This document shows positions 1 to 7,233 of a stretch of 64,000 nucleotides of DNA, piece after piece. The position numbers were made by a program, and so were the translations under genes. The DNA lies in contig JANWVY010000001.1 of the NCBI GenBank assembly GCA_025056455.1, forward strand, positions 381,757-445,756, given 5' to 3'. The notes under the pieces are model-generated. The model had not been told where the DNA came from and searched no databases. It worked only from the letters and a program-made list of their open reading frames with translations. Within the stretch, counting starts at the first letter, position 1. Each line of letters begins with the position of its first letter. This stretch comes from Bryobacteraceae bacterium. Its GTDB lineage: Bacteria > Acidobacteriota > Terriglobia > Bryobacterales > Bryobacteraceae.

Positions 1-1440
1 TTCCCCTGGGGTCGAGCGCTGTCGTGCCGCATGCTGGAGGGCCGCGTAGGCGCCGGCTTGCAACACTTCATCGGGTAGGGGCGGGTGGCTCTGACGGGCG
101 AAAAATTCCTCAATAAAACCGGTGTGCAGGCGGCCAGCGAGAAATTCCGTGTCAGCAAGGAGAGCTCGGAAAAAGGAGAGATTGGTCTGAATCCCCACAA
201 TGCGGTATTCATCCACGGCTCTTTGGAGGCGGGCAATGGCGGCGGGCCGGTCCTCCGCCCAAACCGCCAGCTTGGCAAGCAGAGGATCGTACTCCATCGG
301 CACGGTCCAGCCAGGATACACGCCAGAGTCCAGACGAACCCCTGGCCCGGACGGCTCTCGCAACTGAAGAATCTTGCCCGGCGAGGGAAAAAAATTTTGC
401 GAGGGATCTTCGGCATAGATGCGGCACTCAATGGCTGAGCCACGCCATTCGATGTCTTCCTGCCGCAAGGAAAGCCGCTGCCCGCTCGCAATCTTCAGCT
501 GCCAGTGGACAAGATCCAGGCCTGTGACTAACTCCGTGACCGGATGCTCGACTTGCAAGCGTGTGTTCATCTCTAAGAAGTAAAAATTGTGGTTGGCGTC
601 TACGAGAAATTCGCAGGTCCCGGCGTTATAGTAACCTGCAGCTCGAGCTAATTTGACCGCCGCCTGCCCCATGGCGTGACGCAGGGCGGGATTTTCGAGC
701 ATGAGCGGCGAAGGCGATTCTTCGACCACTTTTTGATGCCGGCGCTGGATAGAACACTCTCGTTCGCCCAAATGGATGAGGTTGCCATCCAGGTCGCCGA
801 GAACTTGAATTTCAACGTGGCGCGGCTTGACAACCAGCTTTTCGATGTAGACTTCTCTACTTTTAAAGGCTCGCTCTGCTTCGCTTGCCGCATCACGCAA
901 GGCTGCCTCGAGTTCCGTCTCCTGGTCGACCCGGCGCATTCCTTTGCCCCCGCCACCCGCGGCAGCTTTGAGAAGGACCGGGTAACCGATCTGGGATGCA
1001 ATCGCTCGGGCCTGTTCGAAGCTTTCGACCGCTTGCTTGGCTCCCGGCACCACCGCAACGCCTGCCTCGAGAGCAAGCTGCCGGGCCGCTGTCTTCGAGC
1101 CGAGCTTCGCAATGGCAGATGCCGGCGGCCCGATGAACACGAGTCCCGCCTCCTGGCAGGCGGCGGCGAATTCCGCGTTTTCGCTGAGGAAACCGTAGCC
1201 GGGATGGATAGCATCGGCACCCGTTTTCCGCGCCGCATCCAGGACACGCCCAATGTGAAGGTAGCTCTCTGTAGATGTTGCTGGCCCCAAATGCACAGCT
1301 TCGTCGGCCATGCGAACAGCGAGTGAGGCGCGGTCGACGTCGGAATAAACGGCGACGCTCGGAATCTTGGCTTCGCGGAGCGCGCGAATCACCCGGCAAG
1401 CGATTTCGCCGCGATTTGCCACAAGCACTTTGCGAAACAT
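1..1440 (-). CDS. accC: Biotin carboxylase / acyl-CoA carboxylase alpha subunit (3'-truncated by window edge)
   Basis: ATP-grasp enzyme that carboxylates biotin on a carrier protein, the first half-reaction of acetyl- or propionyl-CoA carboxylase. I translated 480 codons from the ATG at 1440 with no stop before the window edge. Visible are the N-terminal start MFRKVLVANRGEIACRVIRA, HPGYGFLSEN (79-88), the ATP-binding loop GGGGKGM (162-168), RHVEIQV (207-213), ERECSIQRRHQK (226-237) and the catalytic stretch FLEMNTRLQVEHPVTE (288-303). All key residues are intact. A stand-alone AccC is about 450 residues. This protein continues past 445 with a tail containing FFARQSHPP, so it may be a longer alpha subunit with a biotinyl domain outside the window. 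It is divergent from the enolase-superfamily gene, with only 31 bp between the starts. The acyl-CoA substrate cannot be told from this part. Confidence 0.93.
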   Translation of the reverse strand, partial: MFRKVLVANRGEIACRVIRALREAKIPSVAVYSDVDRASLAVRMADEAVHLGPATSTESYLHIGRVLDAARKTGADAIHPGYGFLSENAEFAAACQEAGLVFIGPPASAIAKLGSKTAARQLALEAGVAVVPGAKQAVESFEQARAIASQIGYPVLLKAAAGGGGKGMRRVDQETELEAALRDAASEAERAFKSREVYIEKLVVKPRHVEIQVLGDLDGNLIHLGERECSIQRRHQKVVEESPSPLMLENPALRHAMGQAAVKLARAAGYYNAGTCEFLVDANHNFYFLEMNTRLQVEHPVTELVTGLDLVHWQLKIASGQRLSLRQEDIEWRGSAIECRIYAEDPSQNFFPSPGKILQLREPSGPGVRLDSGVYPGWTVPMEYDPLLAKLAVWAEDRPAAIARLQRAVDEYRIVGIQTNLSFFRALLADTEFLAGRLHTGFIEEFFARQSHPPLPDEVLQAGAYAALQHAARQRSTPGE

Positions 1441-1459
1441 CGCAGGCTGATTGTAGCAG

Positions 1460-1465
1460 TAGAAT
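1460..1465 (+). promoter_or_regulatory. Possible -10 element (TAGAAT) of a leaderless gene
   Basis: TAGAAT sits 6 bp before the ATG at 1472, so a transcript starting about 7 bp downstream of it would begin at or next to the start codon. I see no convincing -35 hexamer and no Shine-Dalgarno sequence between it and the ATG. The same hexamer occurs upstream of other genes in the window (7101, 51446). Weak evidence. Confidence 0.3.
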
Positions 1466-1471
1466 ACACGC

Positions 1472-2731
1472 ATGCGCAGACGCAGCATGCTCTCCTTGCT
1501 CGGGTCCATGCCGTTGCTGGGCCGGCCTGCAAGGTTACTAATTCAAGATCTCGAGATCCTCCGGCTCGAAGGGCGAAGGCAAACCCCGCCCGGCGTCGTC
1601 GACCGCCAGCACCAGGTGCAGCCCAATCACATCTACGCCGAGCTGCGCCCGAAAGAATATCGCGATCAACCGCAACCAGGTCCCCTCACAACGGTCGCTG
1701 TGGCCGCTCTCTATTTGAAGATCCGTACCCAAGAGGGTCTGGAAGGAATTTACGGACCGGTGGACAAAGAGGCCGCCATCGTAGTGCTCGAACAACTTCG
1801 GCCGTTCCTCAAGGGCAAGGACGCGCTGGCGGGCGAGACTTTATGGGACCAGTTATACCGGCTCAACAGGCACTCGAGCCGCGGCCATTTCATGATGGCA
1901 ATTTCAGCCGTTGACAATGCGCTCTGGGACTTGCGAGCACGCTATTTCGAGGTCCCGGTCTATCGCTTACTGGGCGGCCCCACCCGCTCGAAAATCGAAG
2001 CCTACGGAAGTTGCTTGGGCTATTCCGTCCAGGCCGACGCTGTGCGCAACAAGTGCGTGGAGCTCAAGAATCTCGGCTTCCGCCATCAGAAGTGGTTTCT
2101 TGCTTATGGTCCGGGCGATGGCGCGGAAGGCATGGACAAGAACGTTGAGCTGGTCAGGACGCTGCGTGAGTCTCTCGGTGACGGCGTGGAAATCATGTTT
2201 GACGCCTTCATGGGCTGGCATCTGGACTATGCGATTGCGTGGGCCAAGCGCGTCGAACCGTACCGGCCTCGATGGATCGAGGAAGCTTTCGCGGTGGAAA
2301 AGATCGAAAGTTTTGTGGCTTTGCGACGCGCCACCAGTATTCCCGTCGCCTCTGGGGAACACTTCTACGGACGGTGGCATGCCCATGAGTACTTGAAGGC
2401 AGGCGCGATTAGCGTTGTACAAGCCGATCCGGAGTGGTGCGGCGGAGTCAGTGAGCTGGTGAAAATCTGTGCGCTCGCTTCGTTGTACGACGCCCAAGTG
2501 ATTCCGCACGGCCATAGCCTGCATGCCGCCTTGCATGTCGTCGCCAGCCAGTCGCCCATGATTTGCCCGCTGGTTGAGTATTTGATTCTCAAAATGCGGT
2601 ATTACTATCACTTTGAAAAATACGCCCTCGCGCCCGTTGACGGCATGATCGATTTGCCCGTCCGGCCAGGCTTCGGTATCGAATTCGACCCTAGCAAAAT
2701 CGAAAGGCAGACGCCCTTTCGCCTGAGCTGA
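1472..2731 (+). CDS. Enolase-superfamily dehydratase, L-rhamnonate-dehydratase-like
   Basis: Member of the mandelate racemase branch of the enolase superfamily, Mg-dependent enzymes that abstract a proton alpha to a carboxylate. The 419-residue protein keeps the three metal ligands as D244 (in FDAFMGW), E270/E271 (WIEEAF) and E296 (ASGEHF), and a catalytic His at 346 (IPHGHS). The blocks MGW..., EPYRPRWIEE, SGEH, QADPEWCGG and PHGHSLHA follow those I recall for L-rhamnonate dehydratase (RhmD), the best functional guess; other sugar-acid dehydratases are possible. The N-terminus MRRRSMLSLLGSMPLLG resembles a Tat-type signal, which would export the enzyme. That is unusual for a sugar-acid dehydratase but matches the second family member at 26783-28129. 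The start at 1472 is used; an ATG at 1487 is an alternative. A GH106 rhamnosidase lies at the other end of the window. Confidence 0.8.
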   Translation: MRRRSMLSLLGSMPLLGRPARLLIQDLEILRLEGRRQTPPGVVDRQHQVQPNHIYAELRPKEYRDQPQPGPLTTVAVAALYLKIRTQEGLEGIYGPVDKEAAIVVLEQLRPFLKGKDALAGETLWDQLYRLNRHSSRGHFMMAISAVDNALWDLRARYFEVPVYRLLGGPTRSKIEAYGSCLGYSVQADAVRNKCVELKNLGFRHQKWFLAYGPGDGAEGMDKNVELVRTLRESLGDGVEIMFDAFMGWHLDYAIAWAKRVEPYRPRWIEEAFAVEKIESFVALRRATSIPVASGEHFYGRWHAHEYLKAGAISVVQADPEWCGGVSELVKICALASLYDAQVIPHGHSLHAALHVVASQSPMICPLVEYLILKMRYYYHFEKYALAPVDGMIDLPVRPGFGIEFDPSKIERQTPFRLS

Positions 2732-2760
2732 ACGTGCGCTTCCAACAGAGCCGCTCGAAA

Positions 2761-3147
2761 CTAGGGCAAAGGCACTTCATCCAGTTCCCAGATGCGGAAA
2801 TGGTGCTGATGCGCAGTGAGGTCAACCCGTTTGCCTTGGAAGCGAACGCCCTCCAGTTCTAAGCGCAGCCTCTGTTCATAGGCTGCGGTTCCCTTGAGTT
2901 TGATCACTCCGCCGGCGCCAAGAACTCGATGCCAGGGAAGAGCGTCGCCGCTGTTGCGCAAGATGCGGACCACAAGACGATGATAGAGCGGATAACCCGC
3001 AGCAGCCGCGACCTGGCCGTAGCTGGCAACCTTCCCTGGCGGAATGGAGCGGATCACTTGTTGAATCCGCTCCTGGCGGCCGGCGACATCACGCTGGACG
3101 TCTTTTAAGATGCGAAGTTGGAGTTTTGCAGGAGGCTGGTGGCGCAT
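2761..3147 (-). CDS. Alkyltransferase-like protein (ATL), MGMT family without the acceptor cysteine
   Basis: The fold is that of the C-terminal DNA-binding domain of O6-alkylguanine-DNA alkyltransferase: IPPGKVASYGQVA (35-47), RILRNSGD (61-68), then the active-site block as PWHRV (71-75). In true alkyltransferases this block is PCHRV, and the Cys takes the alkyl group. Its replacement by Trp defines the ATL proteins, which bind O6-alkylguanine lesions without repairing them and pass them to nucleotide excision repair. At 128 residues it is slightly longer than typical ATLs because of an N-terminal stretch of about 30 residues; the true start may be downstream. It reads on the same strand as the anti-sigma gene upstream, but 301 bp separate them, so it probably has its own promoter. 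Confidence 0.88.
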   Translation of the reverse strand: MRHQPPAKLQLRILKDVQRDVAGRQERIQQVIRSIPPGKVASYGQVAAAAGYPLYHRLVVRILRNSGDALPWHRVLGAGGVIKLKGTAAYEQRLRLELEGVRFQGKRVDLTAHQHHFRIWELDEVPLP

Positions 3148-3448
3148 CGCTGTTCTCAGGGGCTGGGAGCAAACAACAACCGTCTGGCTGTTGACCGATT
3201 GCGGGCCGCTTGCGGTCGTGCTCCAGCTCTGCTGTCCCCTTCCTTCTATTTTGCTTGAGCCGCGTGGTCTAGGACTTGAACTTCGCAGTTAGGCTTCAGC
3301 ATCCATGCCGTGACTTCCGCCGCCTTGCACGTTCCGGCAAGGCGCCGCCCGGATCCGTTGTGCATTCAATCCAAGCCGGCCAGTCGGACTAGGCCCGCGT
3401 ATCGCGCTGCGTTCAAAAGTCTCCCGCTATCCATCAACCCAACCCGGC
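3148..3448. other. Intergenic stretch with one nested inverted repeat
   Basis: Between the anti-sigma gene and the ATL gene, both on the minus strand, I see no credible gene or tRNA. A nested inverted repeat lies at 3193-3217: outer arms GACCG/CGGTC enclose inner arms GCGG/CCGC. It has no T-run, so it is not an obvious intrinsic terminator; it would fall in the 5' leader of the ATL transcript. The ORFs crossing this region run antisense into the anti-sigma gene and have no recognisable features. Confidence 0.4.
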
Positions 3449-4348
3449 TCAACGCTTGGAGAGCTGGCAGGCCTTTTGCTGGTATCCACCGGACAATTTA
3501 CAGAGTTGCCGCAAAAGATCTCGGGCTTCGGCCCACTGCCCAGTCTGTTCTAGGGCGGCGGCGCGATACCAAAGTTGGTCGTCATACAAGGGGTGCGAGC
3601 GCACTAAAGGTTTTTTGGTCAACCATTCCAGTGCAAATAGGGCGTCTCCTGCAAGCAAATGGGAGACACCCGCATAAAACGGCGCTTCCACGGATTGGGG
3701 ATACTGGGAAGCAAGCGACTGCAAGCGAACGGCAGCTTCTCGATACCTGCCCTCGCGGTACGGCTTGAGCGCCTGGCCAAGTTCCACTAGATAGGCCTGA
3801 TCCGGCCCCCCGTCTTGGCTTCGCCAGGCCAAGGTGGAAGCCGGGGGCAGTTTTAACGGCGCCGGTTCGACAGGAATTCGAAACACAAGGCCAGGCGGCG
3901 CTGGAGGGCCAGGAGGCATGGGCGCCACGAATTGGGGAGAGATTGGACCACTGGACAGTGTGCGCACCGCGACGATGCTCAAAGCGGCCGTAACCAGTGT
4001 GAGGGCGATCAGGGCCAGCGTCTTCCAAGGGCGTTGGGGGGGACTCGGCATGGGCAAGCGCCGCCGGATTCGCGTAATCTCACCAAGCGTCGGGCAGGCC
4101 ACGTCAGGATCAAGCAAATCCTCAAGCAACCGGGTGCACGACGGGCACAGCTCGATATGGGAGGTCACCCGCTCGGCTAGGGGCTGCGGAAGCACATCTT
4201 CACGGCTGGCCACCAGCAGACTGGGCGGCGGGTGACCCTGCTCTCGCCACACTGCCGGATCAATGCCCGTTTCCACCATCAGCAGGCGCTCTTGGTGTTC
4301 CGGATCCTCATGAGGCATGTTGTTCGCCGCTCTTTTTGTCTCCTTCAT
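3449..4348 (-). CDS. Zinc-finger anti-sigma factor-like membrane protein with TPR-like C-terminus
   Basis: Likely the membrane-bound anti-sigma partner of the ECF sigma factor whose stop codon it overlaps (ATGA, 4345-4348). Residues 64-71 carry H-x3-C-x2-C (HIELCPSC), the zinc-binding signature of the HC2/ZAS anti-sigma domain. A single hydrophobic segment at about 108-128 predicts one membrane pass. A Pro-rich linker follows (MPPGPPAPPG). The last 120 residues look helical and TPR-like (GRYREAAVRLQSLASQYPQ, then PFYAGVSHLLAGDALFA), a plausible periplasmic sensing or docking part. The translational coupling supports the pairing. The signal sensed is unknown. No CDS lies directly downstream. 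Confidence 0.8.
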   Translation of the reverse strand: MKETKRAANNMPHEDPEHQERLLMVETGIDPAVWREQGHPPPSLLVASREDVLPQPLAERVTSHIELCPSCTRLLEDLLDPDVACPTLGEITRIRRRLPMPSPPQRPWKTLALIALTLVTAALSIVAVRTLSSGPISPQFVAPMPPGPPAPPGLVFRIPVEPAPLKLPPASTLAWRSQDGGPDQAYLVELGQALKPYREGRYREAAVRLQSLASQYPQSVEAPFYAGVSHLLAGDALFALEWLTKKPLVRSHPLYDDQLWYRAAALEQTGQWAEARDLLRQLCKLSGGYQQKACQLSKR

Positions 4349-4878
4349 GACGTCAGTTCGCGCCGTAGTAGCTCCAGGCCATATTGCAGAGCGCTTTTGA
4401 TTTGGTGTTCAGACAAGCCGGTTTGTCGCGCAATTTCCTGGCGGTCCATGCCGTACAGATAGCGTAGTGTCAAACAGATGCGATGAACCGGTTTCAATCC
4501 GGTAGCCCGGGAAAGCAAATCCACCAGCGAGGAGGAACCGTCCGGGCGAAGGAATGGAGCCGCCTCGCTAAGGGTCTGCTCCCGAGAAGCTCTGCGCCAA
4601 TACTCGATCGCCAGATTTCTCACTTCAGTAAACAGCCAAGCCGGCAGACGAGCGTCCTCAACTTGGTCGAGATTGCGGTGGAGGGCAAGAAAAGCCTCGC
4701 TTGTAAAGTCTTCCGCGAGATCCCGCCTTCCGGTTAGACGCCAGGCGTAGCGGAAAACCGCATGAACGTGCTGGTCATAAAGCCTCGCCAGCCGCTCTCG
4801 CCTATTTTTTTCCCGCTCTACGGAAGATACGAACACGTAATCCGCTCCGGAAGAACGATTTGTTTTGTCAGTCTCCAT
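4345..4878 (-). CDS. ECF-type RNA polymerase sigma factor
   Basis: A 177-residue sigma-70 family protein with only regions 2 and 4, the extracytoplasmic-function layout. Region 2: LYDQHVHAVFRYAWRLTG, then AEDFTSEAFLALHRNLD and RNLAIEYWRRASRE. Region 4: HRICLTLRYLYGMDRQEIAR followed by the helix-turn-helix QTGLSEHQIKSALQYGLELL. It would direct transcription of a regulon released when the downstream anti-sigma factor is inactivated. The ATG at 4878 gives the full family length. The ABC ATPase gene ends 67 bp upstream on the same strand, so it may be read from the mobA/ABC operon or its own promoter. I see no obvious autoregulated ECF promoter. Confidence 0.9.
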   Translation of the reverse strand: METDKTNRSSGADYVFVSSVEREKNRRERLARLYDQHVHAVFRYAWRLTGRRDLAEDFTSEAFLALHRNLDQVEDARLPAWLFTEVRNLAIEYWRRASREQTLSEAAPFLRPDGSSSLVDLLSRATGLKPVHRICLTLRYLYGMDRQEIARQTGLSEHQIKSALQYGLELLRRELTS

Positions 4879-4945
4879 CGGAATGTCTCGCTCGGAGAAA
4901 GACGGTGACTGCTACTCAAGTTCCCTGCCCCCGACAGAGCCCCTC

Positions 4946-5701
4946 TCAGCCCAGTTCAACACGGTCCATGGCAAGAAACTCCTTCAGATGGGGATGTTCA
5001 CATTCTTCAATGCTGGCAACCGGCCCGAAGTAGATCACCCTTCCTTCAAACAGCACCACGACGCGATCGGCTACCCGGCGCATCAGTTCCAGATCGTGCG
5101 TCACGACAACCGAAGTCAACTGAAGCTGGCTTTTTAATCGCAGCATTAACTCGGTAAGATGGTCCGACATAATCGGGTCCACCATCGTCGTGGGTTCGTC
5201 GTAAAGCACGCATTCAGGCTGAGCGGCAAGGGCTCGAGCGATGGCCACTGCCCGTTTGTGACCCACCGATAAATCCGTTGGAAAATAATGTTTGAAATCC
5301 TGGAGCTCCACTAAACGAAGCAGGCCATCCACGACCTCCTCCTTGTTCTCCTCGTTGTAGTCCTCACGCAACTCGAGGCTAAAAAGAATGTTTTCGGCTA
5401 CGGTCATGGAGTCGAATAAGGCGCCGTTCTGGAACACCATCGTCACCTTGCGCCGGATCTGACGCAGTTGCTGTTCATTGAAATCGGTGATGTCGGTATG
5501 GGCGACGATGACGCGTCCGCGGTCGGGCTTCAGGAAGCCCATGATATGGGCGAGACTCACGGATTTTCCCACGCCGCTTCGACCGATAATGGCCACCGTC
5601 TCGCCGGGATCAACATGAAAACAAGCGTCGACTAAAACGGGCCGGTCAAACGTCTTATAGACATGACGGAATTCGATATAGTGCGGGAACTGGTCAATCA
5701 T
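4946..5701 (-). CDS. ABC transporter ATP-binding protein, MlaF-like
   Basis: ATPase subunit of the type that drives lipid or toluene-resistance transporters (Mla/Ttg2 family) at the inner membrane. Visible motifs are Walker A GRSGVGKS (40-47), Q-loop FQNGALF (90-96), signature LSVGHKRAVAIARAL (144-158; the canonical LSGG is here LSVG), Walker B CVLYDEPTT (164-172) and H-loop THD (201-203). FQNGALF and DPIMSDH are close to MlaF. No permease or MCE-domain substrate-binding gene lies next to it, so it must pair with proteins encoded elsewhere. Its start overlaps the 3' end of mobA by 8 bp, which suggests translational coupling. Confidence 0.85.
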   Translation of the reverse strand: MIDQFPHYIEFRHVYKTFDRPVLVDACFHVDPGETVAIIGRSGVGKSVSLAHIMGFLKPDRGRVIVAHTDITDFNEQQLRQIRRKVTMVFQNGALFDSMTVAENILFSLELREDYNEENKEEVVDGLLRLVELQDFKHYFPTDLSVGHKRAVAIARALAAQPECVLYDEPTTMVDPIMSDHLTELMLRLKSQLQLTSVVVTHDLELMRRVADRVVVLFEGRVIYFGPVASIEECEHPHLKEFLAMDRVELG

Positions 5702-6278
5702 CGCTGCGCAAGACCACCTCGCGCCACTCAGAAGGAGTGTTAATGTTTGTCAGCAGGCGGGCATCAGAAACCGGAACCATCTGTATGCGAAGGCCGGACA
5801 GCATATCCACAACCTTACGTCGGCCAGCTAACAGCGCTGCCCCAGCCGTCGTGACGATCGTTTTTCGGTATACGCCACACAGCGGTTCGGGCCGAACGCC
5901 ATCGAGCGTGGCAAGGAAGACGTCTGTCTCCACTTCGGTTGCGGTAAATTTCAACATCCAGGATAAAAGATCCGGGCTCAGGTACGGCAAGTCGCAAGCC
6001 ACAATTACCGCCCAGTCGGCAGGACAATCCAGAAGAGCCCTATGGATTCCTGCGAGGGGGCCAAAACCCGGCCACTGGTCTTCAATCACGCGCAGTCCGA
6101 GGTGCGCGTATCGTTCGGCTGGGCCGACGAGGGTCACGTTGCCCACCGCTCGAGCCACCACTTGGGCTACGTGTTGCACGAGCGTTGTTCCGCGGAAGGG
6201 CAACAAAGCCTTGTCCCGGCCCATTCGGGAGCTCTTGCCCCCGGCTAGCACGTAGCCCGAATGTTGCACCACGAGCAT
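5694..6278 (-). CDS. mobA: Molybdenum cofactor guanylyltransferase
   Basis: Transfers GMP from GTP to Mo-molybdopterin to form the guanine dinucleotide cofactor used by DMSO-reductase-family enzymes. The 194-residue protein opens with the nucleotidyltransferase signature LAGGKSSRMGRDKALL (11-26), followed by PGFGPLAGI, the metal-binding VACDLPYLSP and INTPSEW near the end, in the order expected for MobA. I chose the ATG at 6278 because this puts the signature near residue 10, as in known MobA. The open frame continues upstream to 6668, but that part is antisense to the transglycosylase gene. A GTG at 6272 is an alternative start. The gene is divergent from the transglycosylase and overlaps the ABC ATPase. 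Confidence 0.87.
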   Translation of the reverse strand: MLVVQHSGYVLAGGKSSRMGRDKALLPFRGTTLVQHVAQVVARAVGNVTLVGPAERYAHLGLRVIEDQWPGFGPLAGIHRALLDCPADWAVIVACDLPYLSPDLLSWMLKFTATEVETDVFLATLDGVRPEPLCGVYRKTIVTTAGAALLAGRRKVVDMLSGLRIQMVPVSDARLLTNINTPSEWREVVLRSDD

Positions 6279-6387
6279 GATAGCATTGAACTTTTGGGTT
6301 CTGTTCGCTCGAACTCTCAGCTGCTGTAGGGCGTGGCCAGCCAGGCGAGCCTCGGCCGACAGGGCTAGATTTCTCAGAAAAGCTTGG

Positions 6388-7086
6388 ATGAGCTTGAGTC
6401 TTTTTCTTTTCGGTATCACGATTGCTGTAGCCAGCGAGGCTGCTGGCTCAGAGCCGCCACCCAGGCGCGTCTCCACTGTCAGCATCGACAAGTCCAGCGG
6501 CCGGCTGGTGAGGAGAATTGTTGTCCAGCCGCGTGTCATCGCTCCCCATGTGGTGAAGGAAACTGTGCCACGCTCCGATCCCACAGTGTTTTCTTTAGCC
6601 AAGGATGCCAACCTCAACGCGATCATCGAACAAGCCGCTAGCAAGCACAATGTGGATCCCCTTCTCATCCACTCGGTAATTCAGGTGGAAAGCGGCTACA
6701 ATCCTTACGCGCGTTCGCCGAAAGGCGCCCAGGGGTTGATGCAGCTAATTCCAAGCACGGCGCAACGGCTGGGAGTCAAAAATGTTTGGGATCCGAAAGA
6801 AAACATCGAGGCAGGAGTGCGGTATCTGAAAATGCTCCAGCAACAGTTTCAAGATGATCGCCTTGCCCTGGCCGCGTACAATGCCGGCGAAGCAGCCGTA
6901 GCACGATGGGGTTGGATCCCTCCCTATGCCGAAACCCAAAACTACGTCTATCAGGTCGGCAAGCGTTATGGCGATGCCAAGCGCGCCCGCGGCAGAGCGG
7001 CAACACAGCCTACTTCTGCGGGCGGGCCGCGGCCTGTCGAATACTTCACCGATGCCGAAGGGCGACTGCATTTGCGTAACCGTTGA
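6388..7086 (+). CDS. Exported lytic transglycosylase (SLT domain)
   Basis: Peptidoglycan-cleaving muramidase of the Slt/MltE type. Starting at the ATG at 6388 gives an N-terminal signal peptide (MSLSLFLFGITIAVASEAAG); the frame remains open to 6277 but the upstream part has no signal-like sequence. The SLT domain covers about residues 75-190: catalytic Glu101 in QVESGYNPYA, GLMQL (116-120), AYNAGE (163-168), and the Y-x-x-x-V segment YAETQNYVYQV. The last 18 residues (EYFTDAEGRLHLRNR) resemble the short DUF4124-type tail often found on such enzymes. An amidase gene follows 147 bp downstream, so the two wall enzymes may be co-expressed. A second SLT enzyme lies at 29182-29871. Confidence 0.9.
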   Translation: MSLSLFLFGITIAVASEAAGSEPPPRRVSTVSIDKSSGRLVRRIVVQPRVIAPHVVKETVPRSDPTVFSLAKDANLNAIIEQAASKHNVDPLLIHSVIQVESGYNPYARSPKGAQGLMQLIPSTAQRLGVKNVWDPKENIEAGVRYLKMLQQQFQDDRLALAAYNAGEAAVARWGWIPPYAETQNYVYQVGKRYGDAKRARGRAATQPTSAGGPRPVEYFTDAEGRLHLRNR

Positions 7087-7233
7087 ACGCTAACTTGAGG
7101 TAGAATCAAAGTTTAGTGCCGGGCAGTACCGCCGGCCAGTGGGTGCACTCACAACCAGCGACACGGCGCGAGACCCGTGAGCGCGGTTGGTGCGCCTACG
7201 CTCTTGGGGTCGAGACGAGTACTGGGAGCGAGC

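Noticed and set aside
3310-3768. 152-codon plus-strand ORF across the gap and the anti-sigma gene
   Set aside because: Mostly antisense to the TPR-like end of the anti-sigma protein and of low-complexity composition; no start signal.
6279-6668. Upstream extension of the mobA reading frame
   Set aside because: It is antisense to the signal peptide and first part of the transglycosylase gene, has no family similarity, and MobA normally starts about 10 residues before its LAGG motif.
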